A stretch of DNA of 64,000 bases, from contig JAHBYX010000001.1 of assembly GCA_019635735.1 (NCBI GenBank), forward strand, positions 434,001 to 498,000, written 5' to 3'. The notes beneath the pieces were generated by a model that did no database searches, was not told the origin of the DNA, and was given only the letters and a program-made list of their open reading frames with translations. The position numbers were made by a program, and so were the translations under genes. The stretch comes from Mesorhizobium sp. GTDB lineage: Bacteria; Pseudomonadota; Alphaproteobacteria; Rhizobiales; Rhizobiaceae. This document shows, piece after piece, positions 1-12,224 of this stretch (positions within the stretch are counted from its first letter, which is position 1; every line of letters begins with the position of its first letter).

Positions 1-980
1 AGGAACTCGCCGGTCTCGGAGGACCGTGCCTCGCCCAGCATGAGCTCGTTTGCATAGGCGCGCACCGGCTTCTTCGGCGTGGCGACGCCGGCGACGAATA
101 CCTTGTTGCCCTCGATCTCGATTGCCTTGACCTCGACGCGAAGGTCGGGCGCGGGAGCCGGAGTTGACTGGACAGGCTCGGGCTTGGCGACAGCAACTTC
201 CGCGGGCTTCTCTTCTGGCTCGGCGGGCGCGGCGGCGGGTGTGTCCGGCGCCGACGGCTTCGCGGCCGCGGCCGGTTCGGCCGGCTGCGGCGGTGCGGTA
301 GCAGCCGTCTCAGCCGGTTTCTGCGGCTCTGGAGTGGCGGGCTCGGCCGGCTTCGCCACCATGGGCTCGGGGACGGTGATCAGTTTACTCGGCTGGCCGG
401 GCTGCTCGACCAAAGCAAGCACCTGCCCGTCCGGCTTCTCCGGAATCGAGACGACCGCCGTCTCTGTCGACATCGCGATGGAATTGTCCTCATCGGTCGC
501 ACGCAGCACGATCTGGTAGCTGCCCGGCGCGAGCGGATCGTCGACGACGACGGCGAAATCACCCTCCGGGCCGGCGACTGCCTGACCGATCACCTTGGAG
601 CCGGCCAGGACCTCGACATTGGCTCCACCTGGCGCCTTGCCGGCGATCACGATCGAGCCGTCCGGCTCGACGCGCAGGATGTCGAAGGTCGGCGGCACGA
701 TCTCGGCCTTTGCGGTCTCGGGCTTGGCCGGGTCGGTCGCAACGGGCGCGTCGGCAGGCTTGTCCTGCGAGGGCACGTTCGGTTTCGCCTGGGTTGGTGT
801 GGTCACCGATGCCGGCTGCTCCGGCTTGCTGTCCGGCGCGCTTTGGGGCGGTATCGCGGCGATCTGGGCTGGGGGAGCCGAGATGAAGCGGTCGAACACG
901 CCGCTTACATAGCCGACACCACCGATAACGACGACGCTCCCGAGGACACCCAAGAAGGCCTTCAATGGTGTGGACAACAT
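1..980 (-). CDS. LysM/Ig-like envelope protein (partial, C-terminus off the window)
   Basis: Open reading frame entering from the left edge with an ATG at 980 on the minus strand and no stop inside the window, so at least 326 residues. Residues about 9-27 form one hydrophobic segment (signal anchor or uncleaved signal). Then comes a Pro/Ala/Lys-rich linker, a beta-rich Ig-like domain at about 97-180 (VEPDGSIVIAGKAPGG near its start), a second long Pro/Ala/Glu linker, and the start of another Ig-like unit near the edge. In rhizobia this architecture usually ends with a LysM peptidoglycan-binding domain, which would lie outside the window. The role is probably envelope-associated. The fold reading is an inference, and the LysM part is not seen. 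Confidence 0.7.
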   Translation of the reverse strand, partial: MLSTPLKAFLGVLGSVVVIGGVGYVSGVFDRFISAPPAQIAAIPPQSAPDSKPEQPASVTTPTQAKPNVPSQDKPADAPVATDPAKPETAKAEIVPPTFDILRVEPDGSIVIAGKAPGGANVEVLAGSKVIGQAVAGPEGDFAVVVDDPLAPGSYQIVLRATDEDNSIAMSTETAVVSIPEKPDGQVLALVEQPGQPSKLITVPEPMVAKPAEPATPEPQKPAETAATAPPQPAEPAAAAKPSAPDTPAAAPAEPEEKPAEVAVAKPEPVQSTPAPAPDLRVEVKAIEIEGNKVFVAGVATPKKPVRAYANELMLGEARSSETGEF

Positions 981-1129
981 GTTCCCGCTTTCGTTAGCCA
1001 ATTAGGTGGGGTCTAGACTGTTTTGGCAGTTGCGACAAGGAAAACGCCGCGTTTCCGGCGCGTCGCCGAACCATTCGCCGTGTCGGCGAAGCTTGACCTG
1101 CGTTGCGCGGAGTGGCCCCTATCGGTTTC

Positions 1130-1735
1130 ATGAGCACGATTCGATCCATTTGCGTCTATTGCGGTTCCTCGCCCGGCCGGGGCGAGGTCTATCTCGAGGC
1201 CGGCCGTTTGCTCGGCCGCTCCATCGCGTCCTCGGGCCTGCGCCTCGTCTATGGCGGCGGCACCAAGGGCATCATGGGCGCGGTTGCGGCAGGCGCGCGC
1301 GGTGCCGGCGGCAAGGTCATGGGCATCATCCCCCGCTTCCTGATGAACACGGAGGCCACCGAATCGGCGCTGGCGCGGCTCGACGAACTCGTCGTCACCG
1401 AGGACATGCACGAGCGCAAACACAGGATGTTCGAGGAATCCGACGCATTCGTGGCGCTGCCGGGCGGCATCGGCACGGTCGAGGAGATCGTCGAGATCAT
1501 GACCTGGGCGCAGCTCGGGCGGCACCGCAAGCCGATCGTCTACGGCAATATCGACGGCTTCTGGAACCCGATGCTCAAGCTGATCGACCACATGCGCGCC
1601 GAAGGCTTCGTCCACACCGCCCACCTGGTCCAGCCGCTGGTCGTCGACACGGCCGAAGGCATCGTCCCGGCGATCCTGGAAGCCGCGGAGCCCGGCCGCG
1701 CCGGAGGCGACAGCGCCGTCATCGAACGGTTGTGA
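1130..1735 (+). CDS. LOG family protein (Rossmann-fold nucleotide hydrolase)
   Basis: A 201-residue protein of the TIGR00730/LOG family. Members release the free base from cytokinin riboside 5'-monophosphates or, more generally, cleave the N-glycosidic bond of nucleoside monophosphates. The hallmark PGGIGTVEE is at residues 111-119, preceded by the MHERKHRM segment at about 93-100, which carries conserved Arg and Lys residues, and the N-terminal beta strand begins ICVYCGSS. The ATG at 1130 is chosen because the family starts a few residues before this strand; an upstream in-frame start at 1103 would add nine unsupported residues. It converges with the transporter gene 8 bases downstream. The physiological substrate in bacteria without cytokinin production is uncertain. 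Confidence 0.93.
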   Translation: MSTIRSICVYCGSSPGRGEVYLEAGRLLGRSIASSGLRLVYGGGTKGIMGAVAAGARGAGGKVMGIIPRFLMNTEATESALARLDELVVTEDMHERKHRMFEESDAFVALPGGIGTVEEIVEIMTWAQLGRHRKPIVYGNIDGFWNPMLKLIDHMRAEGFVHTAHLVQPLVVDTAEGIVPAILEAAEPGRAGGDSAVIERL

Positions 1736-1742
1736 GCGCCGT

Positions 1743-2675
1743 CTACGATTGCGAGGGGCGGCTCCGCGTCAGGAACGACCAGGTGTAGATCGCCAGGCCG
1801 ATCCAGATCAGCACGAAGGCGAAGAGCTTCACCGAACTGAACGGTTCGCCGAAGACGAAGACGGCGATCAGGAAGACGATCGTCGGCGCGATGTACTGCA
1901 TGATGCCGATGGTGGAGAGCGTCAGCAGCTTGGCGCCGGTCGCGTAGACGATCAGAGGCACCGCGGTGACGAGGCCGCATCCGATGAAGAGGGCCGCCTC
2001 GTGGCCGCCCCGATCGAAGAGATGCCCCTGCCCCGTCGCCTGGAACCAGGTCACGAAGGCCAGCGCGGGGACGAGCAGGATCAGAACCTCGAGAAAGAAG
2101 CCCTGAGCCGGGCCGACCGGAAGCGTGCGCTTGAAAAAGGCATACATCCCCCAAGTTGCGGCGAGCCCTAGCGACACCCAGGGCAGGCCCCCGGCCTCCC
2201 AGGTGAGCACGGCGACTGCGGCGACCGCGAAGCCGATCGCTACCATCTGCGCCCTGTTCATCCGCTCACCCAGGATGACGGCGCCGATCAGCACGGTCAG
2301 CAGCGGGTTGATGTAGTAGCCAAGCGCGGTTTCCAGTGCCCGGTCGACCGAGATCGCCCAGACATAAAGACCCCAGTTGACCGAGACGAAGGCGGCCGCG
2401 ACCGCTGCCTGGAGCATCGTGCGCGGCGAGGCCAGGGCGCGGCGAATGTCGGAGGTGCGGCCGAGCCAGACGAGCAGGACCAGTGCGATGGGCACCGACC
2501 AGATCACGCGATGCGCCAGCACCTCGACGGTCGGCAGATGCGCAACCAGTTTCATGTAGAGCGGAAGGATGCCCCAGAAGAGGTAGGCGGCCAGCGCATA
2601 GAAGAAACCCTTGAGAGTGTCGCCCGATGGTGCAGGTTGCGCGGGCCGCGCGCCGGTGGTGGTGACCGTCGTCAT
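1743..2675 (-). CDS. rarD: RarD-like EamA (DMT superfamily) permease
   Basis: A 310-residue integral membrane protein with about ten hydrophobic helices arranged as two EamA repeats. Its N-terminal segment (AAYLFWGILPLYMKLV, AHRVIWSVPIAL) is typical of the RarD/chloramphenicol-sensitivity family. The exported or imported substrate is not established for this family; relatives move amino acids and related metabolites. The start is placed at the ATG at 2675, giving a short polar Thr/Pro leader before the first helix; the upstream ATG at 2717 would add a Cys/His/Arg-rich stretch unlike the family. The symbol is by family resemblance only. Confidence 0.85.
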   Translation of the reverse strand: MTTVTTTGARPAQPAPSGDTLKGFFYALAAYLFWGILPLYMKLVAHLPTVEVLAHRVIWSVPIALVLLVWLGRTSDIRRALASPRTMLQAAVAAAFVSVNWGLYVWAISVDRALETALGYYINPLLTVLIGAVILGERMNRAQMVAIGFAVAAVAVLTWEAGGLPWVSLGLAATWGMYAFFKRTLPVGPAQGFFLEVLILLVPALAFVTWFQATGQGHLFDRGGHEAALFIGCGLVTAVPLIVYATGAKLLTLSTIGIMQYIAPTIVFLIAVFVFGEPFSSVKLFAFVLIWIGLAIYTWSFLTRSRPSQS

Positions 2676-2933
2676 GGTGCGCCTTATGCACATGTGCGCG
2701 CCGATATGCCATTTCAAAGAGCTGATGGCTCAGGTGAAAGGCGTTGATGGATCAAGCCCCTTCCCAGTCGAGGTCCACGGGGGCGGAAACGGACTCGGTG
2801 CACGGCCGCCCCGGGGAATCCGCCCGCCGGCGGCAATTCCCGCCCGACGCCTCGCATTTTAGGAAACGCTTTAGCCCGACCACAACATCCCTCGCCTAAC
2901 ACGTCGACGTTCCCGCGGCTCAAAGGCACCGAC

Positions 2934-3471
2934 ATGCACTCATTGCTGGATATCTCCGTCGTCACCCTCGGCTGGGTCATGGTCGCCAGCTACATCTGGT
3001 CGACGAAGAACCATTTTTCGGCGGAGCGCTTTCCGCTCGGCGCCAAGCTGGTCTCGGCCGCCGTCATCGGCTGCGCGCTGGCGCTGAGCAGGACGATGGC
3101 CGTCGCCGACCAACCGCTTCCCTTCGCGCTGGCGGGCCTGGCGCTGCAGGGGTCGAGCGCCGCGCTGTTCTGGTGGGCGATCGCGGCCTCGCGCGCGGCA
3201 CGCCTGCGTTTCGTCTTCGACGCAGACCGGCCAGCCCGGCTCCTGACCGACGGCCCCTATCCGCCACCCGTTCTACGCGTCCTACCTGCTGTTCTGGACC
3301 GGCTGGTCGCTCGCCTCGGCCTCGCCCTCGTCGGCCGCGATCGTCGCCTTCTTTGCCTTCGCCTACACAATGGCGGCCCGAGAGGAGGAACTGAACTTCG
3401 CCCGCTCGCCGCTTGCCGACGACTACGGCCGCTACCGTGCTGTCACCGGCCGCTTCTGGCCGCGGCTGTAG
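2934..3471 (+). pseudogene. Isoprenylcysteine carboxyl methyltransferase/NnrU-like membrane methyltransferase, frameshifted
   Basis: Reading from the ATG at 2934 gives a membrane protein with hydrophobic segments up to LLTDGPY at about residue 109. After this the frame becomes Arg/Pro-rich and lacks family character. In the next frame, from about 3262 to the TAG at 3469-3471, the sequence continues as HPFYASYLLFWTGW ... EEELNFARSPLADDYGRYR, the typical C-terminal half of the ICMT/PEMT-type methyltransferases (GPYRHPFY, then EE...F.....Y..Y). One extra C at about 3258-3262 (TATCCGCCACCC instead of TATCGCCACCC) explains the break. This is either a real disrupting mutation or a sequencing error. 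Intact, the protein would be about 178 residues. Confidence 0.82.
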
Positions 3472-3701
3472 GACCGCAGCGCGGCTTAGGCGCTTTCGCC
3501 GCACGTCCAATGCAGGCCGGGTCAGCGCCTCGTCGCGAACAAGCCGCGCACTGGATTGACCGGCAGATGCGGAATGCTAACGTCGCTGCGCGGCGCGTCG
3601 CAGCCATTCGGAGCCTGACGACGCGCCTTTCATTCATCTTGCCGCATGTCGTCGTCACGTAGCACGGGCTCGTGTGACATGCCTACACTGGGGGGATTTC
3701 C

Positions 3702-4055
3702 ATGAAACGCATCGCCACCGCCTTCGCCGTCCTGGTCTTCGCCACGTTCGCGGCCTGGGCCGACCCGTCGGGCAATTACGACTTCAAGGGCACCGATCTT
3801 GACGGCGAAACCTACCAGGGCACGCTGCAGATCGTGAAATCCGGCGACGTCTACGAACTCGTCTACACGTTCGACGACGGGTCGGTGCAGGAAGGATCGG
3901 CCGTCGGGGACGACAGCTTCTTGTCCTACGGCTATGCCGACGAGGACGAATTGGGCGTCGGCCTCATGGTCGCCAAGGATGGCGGCAAGTGGGAAGGCAT
4001 CTGGACTCACCTTGGCGCGAGCAAGATGTCGACCGAGGAATGGACGAAGAAATAG
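3702..4055 (+). CDS. Small secreted/periplasmic beta-rich protein of unknown function
   Basis: 117 residues. Residues 1-20 are a clear Sec signal peptide (Lys-Arg, then a hydrophobic core ending AAWA-DPSGN). The mature part is rich in Asp, Glu, Gly and Tyr, with alternating short strands (YDFKGTDLDGETYQGTL, YELVYTFDDG), suggesting a small beta-barrel or beta-sandwich. The family is not recognised. Rhizobial proteins of this size and pattern are often annotated only as hypothetical or fibronectin-binding-like. The gene stands alone and converges with the methyltransferase gene downstream. Confidence 0.8.
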   Translation: MKRIATAFAVLVFATFAAWADPSGNYDFKGTDLDGETYQGTLQIVKSGDVYELVYTFDDGSVQEGSAVGDDSFLSYGYADEDELGVGLMVAKDGGKWEGIWTHLGASKMSTEEWTKK

Positions 4056-4131
4056 GCCTCTCGTTACACGCCGCTGAACAAGGGGAGTGCCCGTGGTCTA
4101 TCTTGTCGAACACGGGCGCCCACCGTTTTGG

Positions 4132-5181
4132 TCACGTGGCTTCGAGCACCATGTTGAGCGGGGTCTGGGCCGCCCGCCGGACATGCGTGAAGCCGCCCGA
4201 CCGGATGACCTCGGTCAGCCGCTTCTCGCCCGCCTGAGCGCCGAGCGCGAGCCCGGTCTCCTGTGCCAGCGACGTGGGCACGCAGATCATCGTCGAAGCC
4301 GAATAGTAGAGGCGCCCGACGGGGTTGATGTTGTCTTCGAGCGCATCGCCAGCCATCGGCTCGACCACCATCCATGTTCCGTCGTCCTTGAGCGCCTTCC
4401 GTATATGTGCCGCCGCGGTCTTCGGATCGCCCATGTCGTGAAGGCAGTCGAAGCAGGTGATCAGATCGAAGCCGCTGCCGGCGAAATCCTGCGCCCGGCC
4501 AACCTCGAATCTCACATTCGTCACACCGTGCGCCAGGGCATGCGCGGTCGCGGCGGCGATAGAGGCAGGGTGGAAATCGTAGCCGGTGAAGCGCGACCTG
4601 GGGAAAGCCTGCGCCATCAGGATCGTCGACAGGCCGTGCCCGCAGCCCACATCGGCCACTGCCGCACCTGCCTTTAGCTTGTCGGTCACTCCATCCAGCG
4701 CGGGAAGCCATTCCTGCACCAGGGCATTGATATAGCCCGGGCGGAACAGCCTCGCGACGGCACAGAACATACAGCCCGCCTGCTCGCCCCATGCGACGCC
4801 CTTACCCGTCTTGAAAGCCGCCTGCACCTTCGGCTGGTTCTCAACCATCGCGGCCGCGGTATCGAAAGCGCCGATCAGATTGACCGGGCTGTCGGGCTCG
4901 GCGAAGATGAAGGACTGCTCCGGCGACAGCGAAAATCGGCCGCGCTCATGGTGGACGTAGCCGGAGGCCGCCTGTGCCGACAGCCATTCGCGCACATAGC
5001 GGGGCGAACATCCCGCAGCGCCGGCAACCTCCTCGGCAGTTGCCGGCCCGATCCGCTTGAGAGTCTCGTAGAGGCCGAGCGTATCGCCGATCCGCACCAG
5101 CGGTACGCTCACCGCGCCTCCGAGGTCGCCAAGCACGCGACCGACCAGTTCATTCAGCTTGGTTTCGTCAACCTGTGTCAT
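4132..5181 (-). CDS. Class I SAM-dependent methyltransferase with N-terminal winged-helix domain
   Basis: 349 residues. An N-terminal winged-helix dimerisation-type domain (about 1-90, IGPATAEEVAGAAGCSPRYV) is followed by a Rossmann methyltransferase domain with the SAM-binding motif VADVGCGHGLSTILMA (about 175-190) and a post-I acidic residue in FTGYDFHPAS. This is the architecture of Rv2258c-like and O-methyltransferase-like enzymes; the substrate is unknown. The ATG at 5181 is preceded by a good Shine-Dalgarno (GAGGAGA, 7 bases upstream), preferred over the upstream in-frame ATG at 5235. No operon partner: the left neighbour converges, and the gene on the right is 162 bases away on the same strand. 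Confidence 0.9.
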   Translation of the reverse strand: MTQVDETKLNELVGRVLGDLGGAVSVPLVRIGDTLGLYETLKRIGPATAEEVAGAAGCSPRYVREWLSAQAASGYVHHERGRFSLSPEQSFIFAEPDSPVNLIGAFDTAAAMVENQPKVQAAFKTGKGVAWGEQAGCMFCAVARLFRPGYINALVQEWLPALDGVTDKLKAGAAVADVGCGHGLSTILMAQAFPRSRFTGYDFHPASIAAATAHALAHGVTNVRFEVGRAQDFAGSGFDLITCFDCLHDMGDPKTAAAHIRKALKDDGTWMVVEPMAGDALEDNINPVGRLYYSASTMICVPTSLAQETGLALGAQAGEKRLTEVIRSGGFTHVRRAAQTPLNMVLEAT

Positions 5182-5343
5182 GCTGGTGTCTCCTCGCATC
5201 CGGTCGGCCTCGTGCCGTGCCGCAGAGGCGATCATGCCGCCTGTCGCGCCGGTTCGAATGAGGCGACTGTCCCGCTTGGCAACTGAAATCAGGCACTCGA
5301 CGGGGACATCTGTCCCGGCGGCGATGCTGGGCTGACCGCCGAC

Positions 5344-6402
5344 CTACCTGGACAGCGCCATGACAATTGCCTGCGAGCGGCTGTGCACACCAAGCTTGGA
5401 GAAGATCACCGACAACTGATTGCGCACGGTCTTCGCGCTCTTGCCGAGCCGCTCCGCGATCGCGCGGTTGTCGAGACCCTCCACGACGAGGTCGAGAAGC
5501 GCCATCTCGGCGGGCGTCAGTCCGGCGTCGCGGACCGCACGCGGGAGCGACGTCCGATCCTGTCCGAGGAAGGCGGCAAGTTCGGCGTGGAATACCGCCC
5601 AGGCGGGCTCGTCCGGCAGGAGGACATGATTCTCGCTTTCGAGCGGTACGAATCGCGCACCGGGGATGGTGGCGGTCAACCTGCAGCCTTCATCGAAGGG
5701 CACACGCATGTCGCCCCGGCTGTGCGCGATTAACGTCGGAACTTTGAGCCTGGCAGCAAGGTCGAGGACGTCGATCCCCTGCATTTGCCAAAGCAGTTCC
5801 GCCGCGACATCGGCAGTTGCCGTCACGCGCTCCAGATCGCCCCACCAGCGGTGCTGTTCGGACGTTCCGCCTGGTATGAACAGGTTGGTGAAGAACTGGC
5901 AGAATGCCGGGTTGTCGCGACCCCATCCGATGCGCACGAAGTTGACGAGGGTTTCGGCCTCTAGTCGCTCGGCCTCCGTCCGCGCCCTGGCCCGCCCGCC
6001 CTGCCCATAGGCATTGAGCAGCACCAGGTGCGACACCCGTTCCGGATGCTTCAAAGCATATGTGATGGCGAGGGCGCCGCCCTGCGACAGCCCGAGGAGG
6101 ACGAAACGCGGCTCCTCAATGGAGGCGGCCACTGCGTCCAGGTCCGCGTGCCACGCTTCGATGGACAGGTCGGCAACGTGACGGTCAGACAGGCCGCAGC
6201 CGCGCGGATCGTAGCGGACGAACCTGTTGCGGGCCGAAAGCGCGTGCAGCCAGGGCCGCCAGATCGGGCTCTCGAGGTCATAGTCGACGTGGCTGAGCCA
6301 ATGTGCGGCGCGCAGGATCACCTGCCCTTCACCACACGACGCGATAGCAATGCGGGTGCCGTCCGCAGAGGTGCAGAAGCCTATGCGCTGGCTGAGTTTC
6401 AT
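5344..6402 (-). CDS. Alpha/beta hydrolase fused to a LuxR-type helix-turn-helix
   Basis: 352 residues with two parts. Residues 1-275 are an alpha/beta hydrolase fold with the nucleophile elbow GLSQGG (about 103-108), a conserved Asp in HSRGDMRVPF and a His in ESENHVLLPD, so the catalytic triad looks complete. Residues about 285-352 are a LuxR/GerE helix-turn-helix (LTPAEMALLDLVVEGLDNR, then AIAERLGKSAKTVRNQLSVI). It is therefore probably a DNA-binding regulator whose sensor is a hydrolase domain, either binding or degrading a small signal. No cognate target is evident; the divergent diguanylate cyclase gene begins 224 bases away and could be under its control, which is speculative. Confidence 0.9.
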   Translation of the reverse strand: MKLSQRIGFCTSADGTRIAIASCGEGQVILRAAHWLSHVDYDLESPIWRPWLHALSARNRFVRYDPRGCGLSDRHVADLSIEAWHADLDAVAASIEEPRFVLLGLSQGGALAITYALKHPERVSHLVLLNAYGQGGRARARTEAERLEAETLVNFVRIGWGRDNPAFCQFFTNLFIPGGTSEQHRWWGDLERVTATADVAAELLWQMQGIDVLDLAARLKVPTLIAHSRGDMRVPFDEGCRLTATIPGARFVPLESENHVLLPDEPAWAVFHAELAAFLGQDRTSLPRAVRDAGLTPAEMALLDLVVEGLDNRAIAERLGKSAKTVRNQLSVIFSKLGVHSRSQAIVMALSR

Positions 6403-6625
6403 TGGACAACACTATCGCAGCGGGGAATTGCGCGACAGGGTTTCATCGCCCGGCTGATAACAGAACCAAACAACGCCGTTGCGAGTTCGGCTCGGGACAT
6501 ACGCCCACCGATTGCCGGGTCGCCCCCTTCTTCAGCGATCGGTAGGGATTTCGGCGTATCGTCGAGCGGAAGGGAGGGAGGCGCGTCCAGACCCGGTAAA
6601 AACCGGCAGCGCCGCGGAAACAGAG

Positions 6626-7942
6626 ATGCAGCATCCGAAAGGCGATGGCCGGCCGCATGACTCGGATCCGATCGACAGCTTCATCCGCGATCCCCAGATC
6701 ACGGCCGACGTGGGGCGGCTTCTTTCGGGACGCACCCGCGACATCCGCATCAAAGGAGCCCTCGCTGCGGCTTTCCGGCGGCGCACCTGGAGACATACCG
6801 CGAGCGTCATCCGCTCGTGGATGATCTGGGTCGTCCTGATCGACGTGTCCATGCTGCTCCTGAGCCTCTACCTGCTGCCGCGAGATGCGGCTCTTGGCCT
6901 GATCGCTCCTGCAGGCGCAATTGTACCCGCTGCCCTCGGCGTCGCCTACGTATGGCGAAAACCGCGCTCCGAAGCGGTATCGGGCTCGGCCCTGATGCTC
7001 GGAATGCTGGTCATCCTGATGTCGGTGTGCTGGATGGGCGTCGCGGCGGGCGAGGTACTTCTCAATCGCTACCTCCATATCATGCTCTTTGTCGCGATCA
7101 CGGCCATCGTCATCTTCAGCGTGCCGTTCATCCAGACGGTGGCCATGGCGGTCCTGGCGATGACGCTTTACCTCGGCTTTCAACTCGGTTTCGCCGATAC
7201 AGATGCAGGCATAGCCCTGGCAGGAGTCCTGTTCTTCGGCAGCGGCATAGGCGCGACGGTCTTTGCGCGCAGGACGATGAACATTCTCGCGCACAAATCC
7301 TTCCTGCTCGAACTGCGCGATCGGCAGCGTCTGGCCGAGCTCGCGCAGACAAATCGGCGTCTCGAGCGGCTGTCGAAGATCGACGGGCTCACCGGGGCCG
7401 CGAACCGCCACCTCATGCGGGAGAGGATGGACGAGTTGTGGGGGCGCAACGGCAAGGTCGCCGTGCTCATGTGCGATATCGACGACTTCAAGGCGCTGAA
7501 CGATCATCTCGGGCACCTGGAAGGCGACCGGTGCCTGGTGGAGGTCGCGCGCATCATCACCGCCTGCACGCGATCGGACGTCGACTGTGTGGCGAGATAC
7601 GGCGGAGAGGAATTCCTGATCCTGCTGCCGGATACGAGCGAACCCGATGCACTCGCGGTCGCCGATCGCATCCGCCGCAAGGTCGCGGCCGCGGGGCTGC
7701 CCAATCCGCGCTCGCGCGTGCGGCCGACGGTCACGATCAGCATCGGCGTCGCCTTCGCGGAGACTGAGACCGAATCCGTTTCCTCGGAGACGATCCAGAA
7801 GCGGGCCGACACCGCCCTCTATCACGCCAAGCGCACCGGCAGAGATCGGGTGCGGTCATGGAACGAAGGCATGGAGCATCCGGTCAAGCTCGCGGACGCA
7901 GCGAGGGCGCGTCGCAGGGACCCGGTCAGAAAGATCTCGTGA
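6626..7942 (+). CDS. Membrane-anchored diguanylate cyclase (GGEEF)
   Basis: 438 residues. The N-terminal half holds about five to six transmembrane helices (roughly 55-205), followed by a linker helix and a GGDEF domain (about 245-420). The active-site signature is RYGGEEF, and the metal-binding CDIDDFKALND is upstream, so synthesis of cyclic di-GMP is expected. The usual RxxD product-inhibition site just before the signature reads SDVD, so this site seems to be missing. The ATG at 6626 is chosen because upstream in-frame sequence is Arg-rich and without membrane character. The short C-terminal tail is basic. The gene is divergent from the hydrolase-LuxR regulator. Confidence 0.92.
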   Translation: MQHPKGDGRPHDSDPIDSFIRDPQITADVGRLLSGRTRDIRIKGALAAAFRRRTWRHTASVIRSWMIWVVLIDVSMLLLSLYLLPRDAALGLIAPAGAIVPAALGVAYVWRKPRSEAVSGSALMLGMLVILMSVCWMGVAAGEVLLNRYLHIMLFVAITAIVIFSVPFIQTVAMAVLAMTLYLGFQLGFADTDAGIALAGVLFFGSGIGATVFARRTMNILAHKSFLLELRDRQRLAELAQTNRRLERLSKIDGLTGAANRHLMRERMDELWGRNGKVAVLMCDIDDFKALNDHLGHLEGDRCLVEVARIITACTRSDVDCVARYGGEEFLILLPDTSEPDALAVADRIRRKVAAAGLPNPRSRVRPTVTISIGVAFAETETESVSSETIQKRADTALYHAKRTGRDRVRSWNEGMEHPVKLADAARARRRDPVRKIS

Positions 7943-8048
7943 CTTGCCGGTAGTTGCGCGACGATAGTTTGCCGTCCGGTGGCGACGCCAACGAAGGCGA
8001 TGATGGGGCTGGCTCGATTGTCGCCAATGACAACGACGAGTGCGAATA

Positions 8049-8639
8049 TCAGCTCCGGCCGCCACGTAGCAGACTGGTAAAGATACTCATAAAGCCCGCC
8101 TTCTTCGGCTTTTGGGCATCGCCGGGGACAAGTTCGAAGAACTCCGGGCCTATTCGGTCGTGACGAAAATTCGTGATCTGCTCGGCGAGGTCGAGCGGGA
8201 TTTCCGAGATGAAGTCGACTGCCGCCTCCCCCGCGTCTTCCTCCTCCTGCTCGGCCACTCGCTTTCGCTTGATGTCCTCGTAGGCCGGCGGCAGATCGCC
8301 TTCCACTTCGAGGTGACGGTTGCCAAGTTGCGCGTCATGCCAGACGCTCCAGACTCGCCGGCCGTCCAGCCAGCGCTCGCTGGTCTGAGTCATGGTCGTT
8401 TCGATCACGTGGACGACTACGATGTCGCCCCCGCGAGACAAGCGGGCAAGCTCCATTTCGTCGGTCAGACCGGGGTTGACGTCGTTGAAGATGACGATCG
8501 ACCAGTCGCCGACGCGCGTACCGCTGAGGTCGTAATCGAACACCTCGTCGGACTGTCCGCTCAGTGTCAGGCCAAAGGCAAGAGCAGCTTCGGTGAGAGG
8601 GATACTCTTGAATGCGATCCAGGAGATCGAGAAACCCAT
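8049..8639 (-). CDS. Conserved hypothetical protein, 196 residues
   Basis: No signal peptide or transmembrane segment. The N-terminal half is a mixed alpha/beta fold (MGFSISWIAFKSIPL, GTRVGDWSIVIFND) ending around GRRVWSVWHD. The C-terminal part is acidic (AEQEEEDAGEAAVDF) with a hydrophobic/basic tail (FMSIFTSLLRGGRS). The ATG at 8639 is preceded by a reasonable GAAGG Shine-Dalgarno. I do not recognise the family. It lies 48 bases downstream of nothing obviously linked: its upstream neighbours on the minus strand end elsewhere, and cimA lies upstream on the same strand with a 48-base gap, so read-through from the cimA operon is possible. Confidence 0.75.
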   Translation of the reverse strand: MGFSISWIAFKSIPLTEAALAFGLTLSGQSDEVFDYDLSGTRVGDWSIVIFNDVNPGLTDEMELARLSRGGDIVVVHVIETTMTQTSERWLDGRRVWSVWHDAQLGNRHLEVEGDLPPAYEDIKRKRVAEQEEEDAGEAAVDFISEIPLDLAEQITNFRHDRIGPEFFELVPGDAQKPKKAGFMSIFTSLLRGGRS

Positions 8640-8687
8640 CCTTCGAACCTCATCGTCGCACTTGGCAATACCTTCACCTTGCCATTC

Positions 8688-11729
<3,042 letters not shown>

Positions 11730-11733
<4 letters not shown>

Positions 11734-12221
11734 AACTTGGGCTCCTCTGGCCACTGGTCGGTGTCGTAGTCCGGATGCTGGTAGGAAACGAGATCGGCGA
11801 GGAAGGGGGCATCCGTGATGTCCGCCATCGTTTCCTGCTCGGGAAGGGCATGGATCTCGTCGACAAAGGGCAGTTTCGCCTCGGTGCCCCACTGGATCCG
11901 CGGGCGGATTTCCTCGGGATGGTCGAAGGAAGCGATCGTCAGGGCAATGCCGTCCGGCGCCTCGTAGGTCAGCGGCGTGCCGCAGTCGCCGCAGAAGCCG
12001 CGCCAGGCATGGTTGGAGGAGCGGAAGCGCTTCCGCTCGCCTCTCGTCCATTCGAGCTTGGCGTCCCGCACCGAGACCAGCGGCAGGTAGAAATTGCCCG
12101 ACGCCTTCTGGCACATGCGGCAATGGCAGACCGAGGCGTCGCCGAGCGTGCCCTCGACGTGAAAGCGGACCGCGCCGCACTGGCAGCCGCCGGAATAGAC
12201 GGGACGGTTGTCGAGGCTCAT
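11730..12221 (-). CDS. GFA/CENP-V domain protein, copy 1 of a tandem pair
   Basis: 163 residues, paralogue of the following gene. Zinc-binding clusters GGCQCGAVRFHVEG, CHCRMCQKASGNFYLPLVS and RGFCGDCGTPLTYE are all present. The C-terminus ends SYQHPDYDTDQWPEEPKL, a motif shared by both copies. The two copies overlap by four bases (ATGA), indicating coupled translation. The function could be zinc-dependent thiol or glutathione-adduct chemistry, but the named formaldehyde reaction is not firmly established for this family, so I call only the domain. Confidence 0.9.
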
Positions 12222-12224
12222 CGC

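Noticed and set aside
3259..3662. Possible separate Arg-rich gene continuing the first frame after the break in the methyltransferase
   Set aside because: The frame after the extra C has no family character, and the next frame restores a known C-terminus, so a frameshift explains it better.
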